Source: an uncultured Solirubrobacteraceae bacterium (GTDB lineage Bacteria > Actinomycetota > Thermoleophilia > Solirubrobacterales > Solirubrobacteraceae). Taken from it: a DNA stretch of 64,000 nucleotides. Both the position numbers and the translations under genes were made by a program. Under the pieces are notes generated by a model. The model was given only the letters and a program-made list of their open reading frames with translations. It searched no databases and was not told the DNA's origin. The stretch lies in NCBI GenBank assembly GCA_902806205.1, contig CADCVR010000053.1:1-64000 (forward strand). The letters run 5' to 3'. Of the stretch, positions 18,305-25,287 are shown in pieces (positions within the stretch are counted from its first letter, which is position 1; each line of letters opens with the position of its first letter).

Positions 18305-18691
18305 TTGATCGAGCGCTTCGGATCCGGCGGACCGTACGAGGCGCTCGTGGGCTACTCCCGGACGGTGCGAGCCGGCGGGTTCGTCTTCGTATCGGGCTGC
18401 ACGGCGACGAGCACGGACGGCGTGGTCCTCGGCCCGGGTGACCCGCGGGTCCAGGCGGGCGAGGCGCTCGACGCGTGCGAGCGGGCGCTCGCCCTGGCCG
18501 GCGCGACGCTTGCCGACGTCGTGCGCACGCGCATCTACGTCGTCGATATCACCCAGTGGGAGGTTGTCGGCCGCGCCCACGCAGAGCGCTTCGGGGACGT
18601 CCGGCCCGCGACGACGATGGTCGGGGTCTCCTCGCTGCTCGACCCGCGCCTGCTGGTCGAGATCGACGCCGACGCGTACCTCCCGCGCTGA
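18305..18691 (+). CDS. RidA/YjgF-family protein
   Basis: The 128-residue protein starts at TTG (LIERFGSGGPYEALVGYSR), with GGAG upstream. FVSGCTA, a central VVRTRIYVVDI and the C-terminal LLVEIDADAYLPR give the chorismate-mutase-like RidA fold. Classical RidA enamine/imine deaminases have an Arg in the R-S/T-C-V strand. Here the matching strand reads PATTMVGVSSLL without that Arg, so deaminase activity is doubtful and this may be another Rid subfamily. It could be co-transcribed with purH. Confidence 0.8.
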   Translation: MIERFGSGGPYEALVGYSRTVRAGGFVFVSGCTATSTDGVVLGPGDPRVQAGEALDACERALALAGATLADVVRTRIYVVDITQWEVVGRAHAERFGDVRPATTMVGVSSLLDPRLLVEIDADAYLPR

Positions 18692-18776
18692 GCCGAAGCG
18701 GTCCGTCCCCCGGAAAGCGGCACCTTGCAGGCCCCTCCGTGCCGTCCGATCGGTTCCCCACCATGCCTCTTCCTCC

Positions 18777-20414
18777 ATGCCCGCGCCGAGACGAACACCC
18801 GACGCCGGCCTGCGCCCCTGGCAGGTTCGCGCCCTGGAGACCATGGACCGGTGGCACGGCGGGTCGTTCCTGGTCTCGGCGGCGCCCGGCGCCGGTAAGA
18901 CGCGGCCGTCGATCGAGGTCGCCAAGCGGCTGCTGCGCCAGGGGAAGGTCACCCGCGTCGTGCTCGTCTGCCCGACCACGCCGCTCACCCGCCAGTGGGC
19001 GCTGGCCGCCGGGCGTGGCGGGCTGCACCTCATGCCCGACGCGGAAGGACCGCGGCCACCGCGGGACTTCCACGGCGTCGCGGTGACCTACGCGCGGATC
19101 GCGAGCAACCCGCAGAGCTGGGCCCGGGCGTGCGCGCCCGGCACGCTGGTGATCGCCGACGAGGCGCACCACCTGGGCGAGGAGCTCGCGTGGGGCGAGA
19201 GCTTCACCGAGGCGTTCAAGGCGGCCGGCCGCTGGCTGCTGCTCTCCGGGACGCCGTTTCGCTCCGACGCCGCCGCGATCTCCGGCGTCACGTACGACCG
19301 CGACGGCGTCTGCGTCCCGGACGTCTCCTACTCCTACGCCGACGCGGTCAAGGACGGCGTCTGCCGACCCGTCGCCTTCGTCACCTACGACGGAACGCTC
19401 TCCTGGCGTTCGGGCGACGACGTCATCGAGGCGGGCTTCGACACCGTGCTGACCGGCCGGGAGGCGAGTCGCCGCTACCGCACCGCGATCTCCACCGAAC
19501 TGCCCGACGGGCTGCCGCGCATCCTGCACGAGGCGCACGCGAAGCTGATCGGCGTCCGCGCCGAGGGCCACCGGGACGCGGGCGGGCTCGTCGTCGCCGC
19601 CGACGGCACCCACGCGCGGAAGATCGCAGGGCTCCTGCACGAGGTCACGGGCAAGGCGCCGACCGTCGTGCTCCACACGGAGGCGGCGGCGGCCAAGACA
19701 CTTCAGGCCTTCACCGCCGGCCGCGAGGAGTGGATCGTCGCAGTCAACATGGTCTCCGAAGGGGTCGACGTCCCGCGCCTGCGCGTCGGCGTGTATGCGA
19801 CCGCGGCAAAGACGCCGCTGATCTTCCGGCAGATCGTCGGGCGCTTCGTCCGCACGATCCCCGGCCGCCCGCAGGAGCTCTCGTGGCTCTACCTCCCGGC
19901 CGACCCGATCCTCCGCGACCACGCCGCGAACGTCGAGGCCGAGCTGCGGCACGTTCTCAGGCTCCGCACCGACGACCAGGACGGTGCCGGGGACAAGGAG
20001 CCGCGCGAGCGCAAGCCGCCCGGCGAGCCGGTCACCCAGCTCGAGTTCGTCCCGCTCGCTGCGGACGTCGCGCCGCAGATGGCGCTCTTCGGCCCGCCGC
20101 CCGGGGTCCGCGGCGGCTCGGCGGCACCGAGGGTCAGCTTCCCCCGCTCGTTTCCCACCGCCGTCGACGCCCCGGACGTCGCCCCGGAATCCGAGCGCGC
20201 CGGCCCGAGCGCCTTCGAACGTCGCGCGCTGCTGCGTGACAAGCGCCACGCGCTCGTCGCCGAGCTTCGCCGCCGCGACGGCCGCCAGCCTCGCGAGATC
20301 AACGCCTGGCTCAACCGGGAGGTCGGTGTCGCCAAGGTCGCCGACGCGACGCTCGAGCAGCTCGAGCGCTGCTGCGCGCTGCTGCTCGACGAGCTGACGG
20401 GCGCTCGCCGCTGA
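18777..20414 (+). CDS. SF2 DEAD/DEAH-box helicase
   Basis: The 545-residue protein has Walker A SAAPGAGKTRPS near residue 35, DEAH box VIADEAHHLGEE near residue 125, motif III LLLSGTPFR, and motif VI RQIVGRFVRT near residue 350. The C-terminal 130 residues form a charged extension with RDKRHALVAELRRRDGR and a helical end. The layout resembles type III restriction/UvsW-like helicases, but no nuclease or methylase is next to it, so its role (DNA repair or phage-derived) is open. The ATG at 18777 lies within a longer open frame; the helicase homology begins right after it. Confidence 0.8.
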   Translation: MPAPRRTPDAGLRPWQVRALETMDRWHGGSFLVSAAPGAGKTRPSIEVAKRLLRQGKVTRVVLVCPTTPLTRQWALAAGRGGLHLMPDAEGPRPPRDFHGVAVTYARIASNPQSWARACAPGTLVIADEAHHLGEELAWGESFTEAFKAAGRWLLLSGTPFRSDAAAISGVTYDRDGVCVPDVSYSYADAVKDGVCRPVAFVTYDGTLSWRSGDDVIEAGFDTVLTGREASRRYRTAISTELPDGLPRILHEAHAKLIGVRAEGHRDAGGLVVAADGTHARKIAGLLHEVTGKAPTVVLHTEAAAAKTLQAFTAGREEWIVAVNMVSEGVDVPRLRVGVYATAAKTPLIFRQIVGRFVRTIPGRPQELSWLYLPADPILRDHAANVEAELRHVLRLRTDDQDGAGDKEPRERKPPGEPVTQLEFVPLAADVAPQMALFGPPPGVRGGSAAPRVSFPRSFPTAVDAPDVAPESERAGPSAFERRALLRDKRHALVAELRRRDGRQPREINAWLNREVGVAKVADATLEQLERCCALLLDELTGARR

Positions 20415-20471
20415 CGTACCGCCGGCGAGGGCTCGAATCTTCGGCGCAACGGGCGCGTGGGACTGCCGCCA

Positions 20472-20544
20472 TGGGCCGCCTGGGAGTCGAACCCAGATCT
20501 CAGAGCTTAAAAGGCTCGTGCGTTGACCGTTACGCCAGCAGCCC
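20472..20544 (-). tRNA. tRNA-Lys(TTT)
   Basis: Acceptor arms GGGCTGC and GCGGCCC pair over seven positions (one G-U). The T arm is CTGGG-TTCGACT-CCCAG. The anticodon loop CTTTTAA gives TTT. CCA is not encoded. Confidence 0.9.
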
Positions 20545-20685
20545 GCCACGACATCGTACGGGCTGGCGCGCACGTCGAGCAATCACCCATCCCACGCATC
20601 AGTCGGCGGCAAATCGCTCGTAGATGACGCCGAGTTCGCTGGTAGCCGAGCCGGTTATCAGGGTTGCGCTCGGCGTCGCGTGCCA

Positions 20686-20757
20686 TACCCCGTGCGGGAA
20701 TCGAACCCGCCTTACCGGCGTGAAAGGCCGGCGTCCTGACCGATAGACGAACGGGGC
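20686..20757 (-). tRNA. tRNA-Glu(TTC)
   Basis: Acceptor GCCCCGT pairs with ACGGGGT. The T arm is GCGGG-TTCGATT-CCCGC. The anticodon loop CTTTCAC gives TTC. It lies about 140 bases from tRNA-Lys on the same strand. Confidence 0.9.
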
Positions 20758-20990
20758 GCGACGGTGATTGTAGGCGTGGCCCGGGCGAGCCCCGGCGAGC
20801 CTCGATCCTTACGAGGTCCGAAGGGCTCGCTTACGGACGGTTGAGGTTGATGTCGCACACTGCTCGTACGTCGATTGGACCCCTACGACGTACCCCATAG
20901 GCCGGCGTTGCTCGCCGGTCGCCCTCCGCCCGCTTTGCCCGGCCCGCCGCTCCCTCCCTACCGATGCGGGCCGGGTGAAGTCTTCTCCGC

Positions 20991-21737
20991 CTAGAACACC
21001 GAGCGCGTCTTGCCGCCGTCCACGGCGAGCGTCTCGCCCGTGATGTAGCTCGCGCGCGCGGAGCAGAGGAACACCGCCGCCGCGGCAAACTCCTTCGGCT
21101 CGCCGAGCCGCTCGATCGGGAGCGTCCGGCGTGCGTCCTCCTCGATCTGTTCACGGGGACCCAGATCGAGGATCCGCGCCGTGGCGAAGTGCCCCGGCAG
21201 CAGCGTGTTGAGCGTCACGCCGTCAGGGGCGACCTCGACCGCGATCGTCTTGAACGCGGTGACCATCGCGGCGCGGTGGCTGTTGGAGAGCATCAGCTGG
21301 CCGATGGGTTCGCGGACGCTCGTCGACGCCACGTTGACGATGCGGCCACAACCCCGAGCCCGCATCCCGGGCAGCGCGTGCTCCACCAGCGCCATCGGCG
21401 CCAGGACGAGTGAACGGTAGGCGGCCTCCCACTGCGCTCGAGTGAAGCCGAGCGGGTCGCCTCGCGGCGGGCCGCCCGTGTTCGTCACCAGCACGTCGAC
21501 GGGGCCGAGTTCGACGGCCACCGTGTCGAGCAGCCCGGCGGCGGCATCGACGTCGGCCGTGTCCCACACAAATCCCGTGGCGCCGATCTCGCCCGCCGTC
21601 GCGTCGATGCGCATCCGGCTGCGTGAGGCGATCGCCACGGTCGCCCCCTCCGCGACGAGCTCGGCGGCGATGGCGCGCCCGAGCCCCGCCGACGCGCCGC
21701 TGACGAACGCGACCTTGCCGTGCAGCCCGAGGTCCAT
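20991..21737 (-). CDS. SDR-family oxidoreductase-like protein lacking the YxxxK motif
   Basis: The protein is 248 residues from the ATG at 21737. VSGASAGLGRAIA near residue 12 is the NAD(P)-binding glycine motif, VTNTGGPP replaces NAGG, and VNVASTSVREP carries the catalytic-type Ser. At the YxxxK position the chain reads SNSHR, so both Tyr and Lys are absent. SDRs with an LSN...R segment at this place form a recognised divergent group whose chemistry is poorly known. The C-terminal TGETLAVDGG is typical of FabG relatives. It sits between tRNA genes, with tRNA-Val immediately upstream. Confidence 0.82.
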   Translation of the reverse strand: MDLGLHGKVAFVSGASAGLGRAIAAELVAEGATVAIASRSRMRIDATAGEIGATGFVWDTADVDAAAGLLDTVAVELGPVDVLVTNTGGPPRGDPLGFTRAQWEAAYRSLVLAPMALVEHALPGMRARGCGRIVNVASTSVREPIGQLMLSNSHRAAMVTAFKTIAVEVAPDGVTLNTLLPGHFATARILDLGPREQIEEDARRTLPIERLGEPKEFAAAAVFLCSARASYITGETLAVDGGKTRSVF

Positions 21738-21763
21738 CCAGGGATCCTGCCAAGCGGCGGGCA

Positions 21764-21837
21764 TGGGCGGTGAGGGGCTCGAACCCCCGACTTCCTCGTT
21801 GTAAGCGAGGCGCTCTGACCAGCTGAGCTAACCGCCC
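21764..21837 (-). tRNA. tRNA-Val(TAC)
   Basis: Acceptor GGGCGGT pairs perfectly with ACCGCCC. The D arm begins TAGCTCAGC, the T arm is CGGGGGTTCGAGCCCCT-like, and the anticodon loop CTTACAA gives TAC. Confidence 0.92.
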
Positions 21838-22064
21838 GCCGACAGGACGGTACCGGCCGCCGATCCTCGAGGCGGCGGAGCGACATCCTCCGGGCTCTGG
21901 ATGAGTGATTCCACGGATCCGGTGCCGCCCGCTCGACGTTCCGGCTGGCACCTGACACCACCCGTCCTGTGCCGATCCGTAGACGATCGGCTGTGGAAAT
22001 CGTGCGGCGTCAGCCATCCACCCGAACCGCCGATCGACGGGACCACCCCGTGGAATCGATCATC

Positions 22065-22070
22065 TAGGCT
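22065..22070 (+). promoter_or_regulatory. -10-like element of a probable leaderless promoter
   Basis: TAGGCT lies 8 bases before the GTG of the following glycosyltransferase; there is no Shine-Dalgarno sequence. Confidence 0.4.
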
Positions 22071-22078
22071 GCGGCGCC

Positions 22079-22987
22079 GTGCCCGCCGGCGTCATCGTCC
22101 CCGTCCACGGCTTCGCGCCGTACCTCGCCGAGGCGCTCGACACCGTGTTGGACGGGGACCCGGCCGCCGTCGTCGTCGTCGACGACGCGTCGTCGCTGGC
22201 GCTGGAGTTGCACCCCGACCACGCGGCCGCCGGCGTGCGGCTTGTCCGCCGCGAGGTGCATGGCGGCCCGGCGGAGGCCCGTGCCACCGGGCTCGAGGCG
22301 CTGGCGTCGGAGATCGATCTCGTCGCGCTGTGCGACGCCGACGACGCGTGGACGCCCGGGTCGCTCGCCGCGCTCACCCGTGCGCTCACCGCCGACTCCG
22401 AGGCGGGCTGGGCGTTCGGGCGGGCGCTGGTCGTCGGGCCCGACGGCCGCGCCACGGGGGAGCAGTGGGCGCGTCCTGCCGGCGGTCGGCACCCGGCGGG
22501 CGCGTTCGCCCAGGAGCTCTACGCGGCCAACCCGATCCCGACCTCGAGCGTCGTGCTGCGGCGCTCGGCACTTCGAGCGGCCGGCGGCTTTGCGGGACCG
22601 GTCCGCGTCGCGGAGGACTGGGAACTCTGGCTGCGCCTCTCGCGCGCCGGGCAGGACGCGCTCTGTGTGCCCGAGGCGACGGTCCGCTATCGCCGCCACC
22701 CGGCCGGCTTGACCGCGGACGTCGCGCGCCTGGCGCGCGCGCAACTCGCGCTCCATGCCGCTCACGCGGACCTCGTCTCCCCGGACGCGCACGCGGCAGC
22801 CGAGGCACGGGACCTCGCCGCGCTCGCCGACGGCCTCGCGCGGGACGGCGATCGCCGCGGTGCGCGGGCCGCCTGGGAGCAGGTGGCGGCGCGCCGCCGG
22901 CTGAGCGGGCGAGAGCGGGCGAAGCGCGCGGCGCTCGGGGTGGCGGGTGGCGGACGCTTGCTGGGCCGCGCCGACCCGTACCGATGA
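22079..22987 (+). CDS. Family 2 glycosyltransferase
   Basis: The 302-residue protein has a GT-A fold start (VIVPVHGFAPYLAEALD), VVVDDASS near residue 32, LCDADDAWTP (DxD-type metal site) near residue 80, and a VAEDWELWLRLS acceptor-side motif near residue 178. No transmembrane segment is visible. It should add a sugar from a nucleotide donor to a surface glycan or lipid; the substrate is unknown. It is tail to tail with another GT2 gene, with 14 bases between the stops. Confidence 0.85.
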   Translation: MPAGVIVPVHGFAPYLAEALDTVLDGDPAAVVVVDDASSLALELHPDHAAAGVRLVRREVHGGPAEARATGLEALASEIDLVALCDADDAWTPGSLAALTRALTADSEAGWAFGRALVVGPDGRATGEQWARPAGGRHPAGAFAQELYAANPIPTSSVVLRRSALRAAGGFAGPVRVAEDWELWLRLSRAGQDALCVPEATVRYRRHPAGLTADVARLARAQLALHAAHADLVSPDAHAAAEARDLAALADGLARDGDRRGARAAWEQVAARRRLSGRERAKRAALGVAGGGRLLGRADPYR

Positions 22988-23001
22988 GCCTCAGGATTGC
23001 G

Positions 23002-23919
23002 CTACCGGGTTCCGGCGTTCGCCTGCTGCCGGCACGCTGGCGGAGGGCGGACAGCGCCACGCCGCAGCGGCCGGTTCGGCACACGGCGTCCGAGCTCGAA
23101 GGCCCACACCGCCGGACCGTCGAGCAGACCGAGGACGGCCGCGTCGCGATCACCGCGCGCGAGTGCGCCCGCCCCCGCGAACGCCCGCGCGAGCCCCCAG
23201 CGCAGCAGGCCGGGCCAGCGGCGCGCAGGCAGCGCTCCCGGCCAGCGCGACGCGAGCCACCCGGCGCCCGTGCCGTGGCGGAAGCGCTGAGCGAGAAGTC
23301 CGCTCACGCGGTCGCGGTTCGTGTGCACGACCCGCGCCTCCGGGCGCGACTCGAGCGCCCACCCCGCCGCGCGCAGCCGCCAGCAGAGGTCCGCGTCCCC
23401 GCCCGAGCGCACCCCCGGGCAGAAGCCGCCCACCGCGGTGAATGCGCTGCGCCGCACCGCAGCGTTCGCCGTCTGCGCGAAGGACCACGGGCCGTGCGCG
23501 AGCACGGTCTCCTGTGACATCGCCCGTTTCGAGGAGGCGAAGCGCACCGCGATTCCCGCGTCGGGAGCAGCCGGCAGGTCGGCGATCGCGCCGGCCAGCA
23601 CGCCGACCGACGGCTCCGGCCGCGGCTCGAAGAGCGCCTCCAGCAGCCCCGCCGTGGGCGTGACGTCCGCGTCCAGGAAGAGCAGCCAATCCGCAGTTCC
23701 GCGTGCGGCGCCGCGGTTGCGCGCGTAGTACGACGTCCGGACCTCCGGCGCCACGACCACGTCGGGATCGCGGACCCCGAGGCCGCGGTTGTCCACGACG
23801 GTGAGCGTGTCGTCCGGCCTGAGCGCGAGCGTGGCTCGCAGACGCGCCACCACTGCGCCCAACTCGGTGCCGTTCGCGGCGGCGACCGGCACCACCACGT
23901 CGACTGCGGGGCGTTGCAT
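23002..23919 (-). CDS. Family 2 glycosyltransferase
   Basis: The 305-residue protein begins VDVVVPVAAANG and has LTVVDNRG, ARNRGAARGTADWLLFLDADVTP (DxD near residue 82) and GGDADLCWRLRAAGW near residue 170, all standard GT2 features. A His/Asn-containing VVHTNRDR follows. The C-terminus is Arg/Pro-rich without a clear membrane helix. ATG start; TAGGGT lies 9 bases upstream on the minus strand, so it is probably leaderless. Substrate unknown. Confidence 0.85.
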   Translation of the reverse strand: MQRPAVDVVVPVAAANGTELGAVVARLRATLALRPDDTLTVVDNRGLGVRDPDVVVAPEVRTSYYARNRGAARGTADWLLFLDADVTPTAGLLEALFEPRPEPSVGVLAGAIADLPAAPDAGIAVRFASSKRAMSQETVLAHGPWSFAQTANAAVRRSAFTAVGGFCPGVRSGGDADLCWRLRAAGWALESRPEARVVHTNRDRVSGLLAQRFRHGTGAGWLASRWPGALPARRWPGLLRWGLARAFAGAGALARGDRDAAVLGLLDGPAVWAFELGRRVPNRPLRRGAVRPPPACRQQANAGTR

Positions 23920-23928
23920 CCGGCGCGA

Positions 23929-23934
23929 ACCCTA
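23929..23934 (-). promoter_or_regulatory. -10-like element of a probable leaderless promoter
   Basis: TAGGGT on the minus strand lies 9 bases before the ATG of the glycosyltransferase at 23919. Confidence 0.35.
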
Positions 23935-24069
23935 GACCGTCGGCAACGGCGGCGACGGGTCACCGGGCGGCATGCGTCCCCTGCCCGTGCTCTCCGCCGG
24001 ATGGCCGGCCGGGCGTCGTTTCGCGAAGGCCGCCGCTCCCCGCGATCCTTGGCATACTGATCTCCCCTC

Positions 24070-24144
<75 letters not shown>

Positions 24145-24213
24145 CTCACGAAGACCCTGCTAACACCAGGGTTTTCGCGTTTCTCAGGGACTCCGCAGCG
24201 GCGTCGTCGGAGC

Positions 24214-24237
24214 ATTGGGGGACACGATTGGGGGACA
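24214..24237 (+). repeat. Left arm-type repeats, two copies of ATTGGGGGACA
   Basis: Two perfect copies start at 24214 and 24227 (13 bases apart), 70 bases inside attL. The same 11-mer recurs four times near attR. Position, spacing and orientation fit integrase or excisionase arm-binding sites. Confidence 0.65.
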
Positions 24238-24274
24238 AACGCGGCCGAATCCGTCGACCGCGAGGTGCTCGCCG

Positions 24275-24625
24275 ATGGTCGCGGGTTCAATCAGCTGGGC
24301 AAACCGCCCTGCGTCGCAGACCCTGACGTACGCTCGGCGCACATGGACGTCAACGCCCTCTAACTCGGCGCACGCCGTCGACAAGGTCGCAGCGCACGGG
24401 CTGACGATGGCCGAGGTGGAGCAGACCGCGCGCAACGGCGCGGTGGTGGTCGCCAACCCGCATCCGCGGATCGAAGGTTCCAGGCTCATGATCGGCCCAA
24501 CCGACGGGGGGCGGATCGTCACGGTGGTCATCGACCCGACGCTCGACCCGACGACGTGGGAGGTGCGGACCGCCTGGCCGGCGACCGACGCCCAGGCCGG
24601 GCACTACCGCCGGCATCGCCGCTGA
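24275..24625 (+). CDS. Putative DUF4258/toxin-like small protein, possibly frameshifted
   Basis: The C-terminal 85 residues look like a compact globular domain: SAHAVDKVAAHGLTMAEVEQ, then LMIGPTDGGRIVTVVIDPT, then WEVRTAWPATD. This HA-xx-HGLT...GRTxGG...V-I pattern is reminiscent of DUF4258/BrnT-type toxins. The N-terminal 30 residues from the in-frame ATG at 24275 look non-coding. A nearby ATG at 24343 begins MDVNA in another frame and would run straight into SNSAHAV if one C of a CCC run were absent, so the present copy may be frameshifted. The next gene, 6 bases on, is a plausible partner. Confidence 0.4.
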   Translation: MVAGSISWANRPASQTLTYARRTWTSTPSNSAHAVDKVAAHGLTMAEVEQTARNGAVVVANPHPRIEGSRLMIGPTDGGRIVTVVIDPTLDPTTWEVRTAWPATDAQAGHYRRHRR

Positions 24626-24631
24626 GGCATC

Positions 24632-24904
24632 ATGGGCGACATCGAACACGCAGACCACAGCTGGGACCCGGACTTCACCGACGCGCCGCTCGGCGAGCCG
24701 CTTGACGTAACGATCTCACCGGACATCCGGGTGGTGCGGATCGACGACCTCGTTGACCTCGAGGCGTCCCTCGAACGCAGCATCGCGGCCGCCGAGCGCA
24801 TCCGGGAGACGATCGCGGAGCACGAGGGCGATCCCGCATTCCGGGCGCGCCTGAAACGTGTGCGCGAGCGCGAGCGCGAGCTGCGCGACCGCCTCACGAG
24901 CTGA
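24632..24904 (+). CDS. Small coiled-coil protein, possible antitoxin partner
   Basis: The 90-residue acidic protein has an N-terminal extended part (DVTISPDIRVVRIDDL) and a C-terminal Arg/Glu-rich helix (RARLKRVRERERELRDRLTS) suited to a coiled coil. It starts at ATG six bases after the toxin-like gene, so the two are probably co-transcribed. No known family is recognised; the antitoxin role is inferred only from size and position. Confidence 0.5.
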   Translation: MGDIEHADHSWDPDFTDAPLGEPLDVTISPDIRVVRIDDLVDLEASLERSIAAAERIRETIAEHEGDPAFRARLKRVRERERELRDRLTS

Positions 24905-25024
24905 CCCGGGAGGGCTCGTGCTCGCGTCCCGGGGGAGGCGGGCGAGTTCGGCGGCCGCCAATCCGGCCTGCGGCACGCTGCGACGCTGGGAAAGCACCCG
25001 CCCCGACCGGATCGGCGGGCGTGT

Positions 25025-25285
25025 TCAGGATGCGCGGCGCGCGGTGCGTTCGTCGTCGAGCATCCACGATTCGAGCTCTTGGCAAATGAAGCGGCGGGCG
25101 CGCCCGAAGCGCCTTGACGGGATGCTTCCGGCCTTCGCCCAGGCCATCACCGTCGAGCGTGCCACGCCGAGCAGCTCGGCGGCCTCGTCGGCGGTCATCA
25201 CGTCCGCGCGGGTGAGCGGCCGTCCGTAGCGGTACGGCTCGATCTGAGCTGCTGCTCGTCCGTTTGCGGTGCCGAGCTGGGTCAT
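25025..25285 (-). CDS. Excisionase-family HTH DNA-binding protein
   Basis: The 86-residue protein has a MerR-like winged helix (MTADEAAELLGVARSTVMAW, AGSIPSRRFGRARRF), the standard excisionase-family DNA-binding domain. Such proteins bend att DNA as recombination directionality factors or act as small regulators. Its ATG lies two bases after the relaxase stop, so it is the last gene of a relaxase-xis operon. The GGGGGACA repeats near both ends are candidate binding sites for it or the integrase. Confidence 0.78.
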   Translation of the reverse strand: MTQLGTANGRAAAQIEPYRYGRPLTRADVMTADEAAELLGVARSTVMAWAKAGSIPSRRFGRARRFICQELESWMLDDERTARRAS

Positions 25286-25287
25286 CG

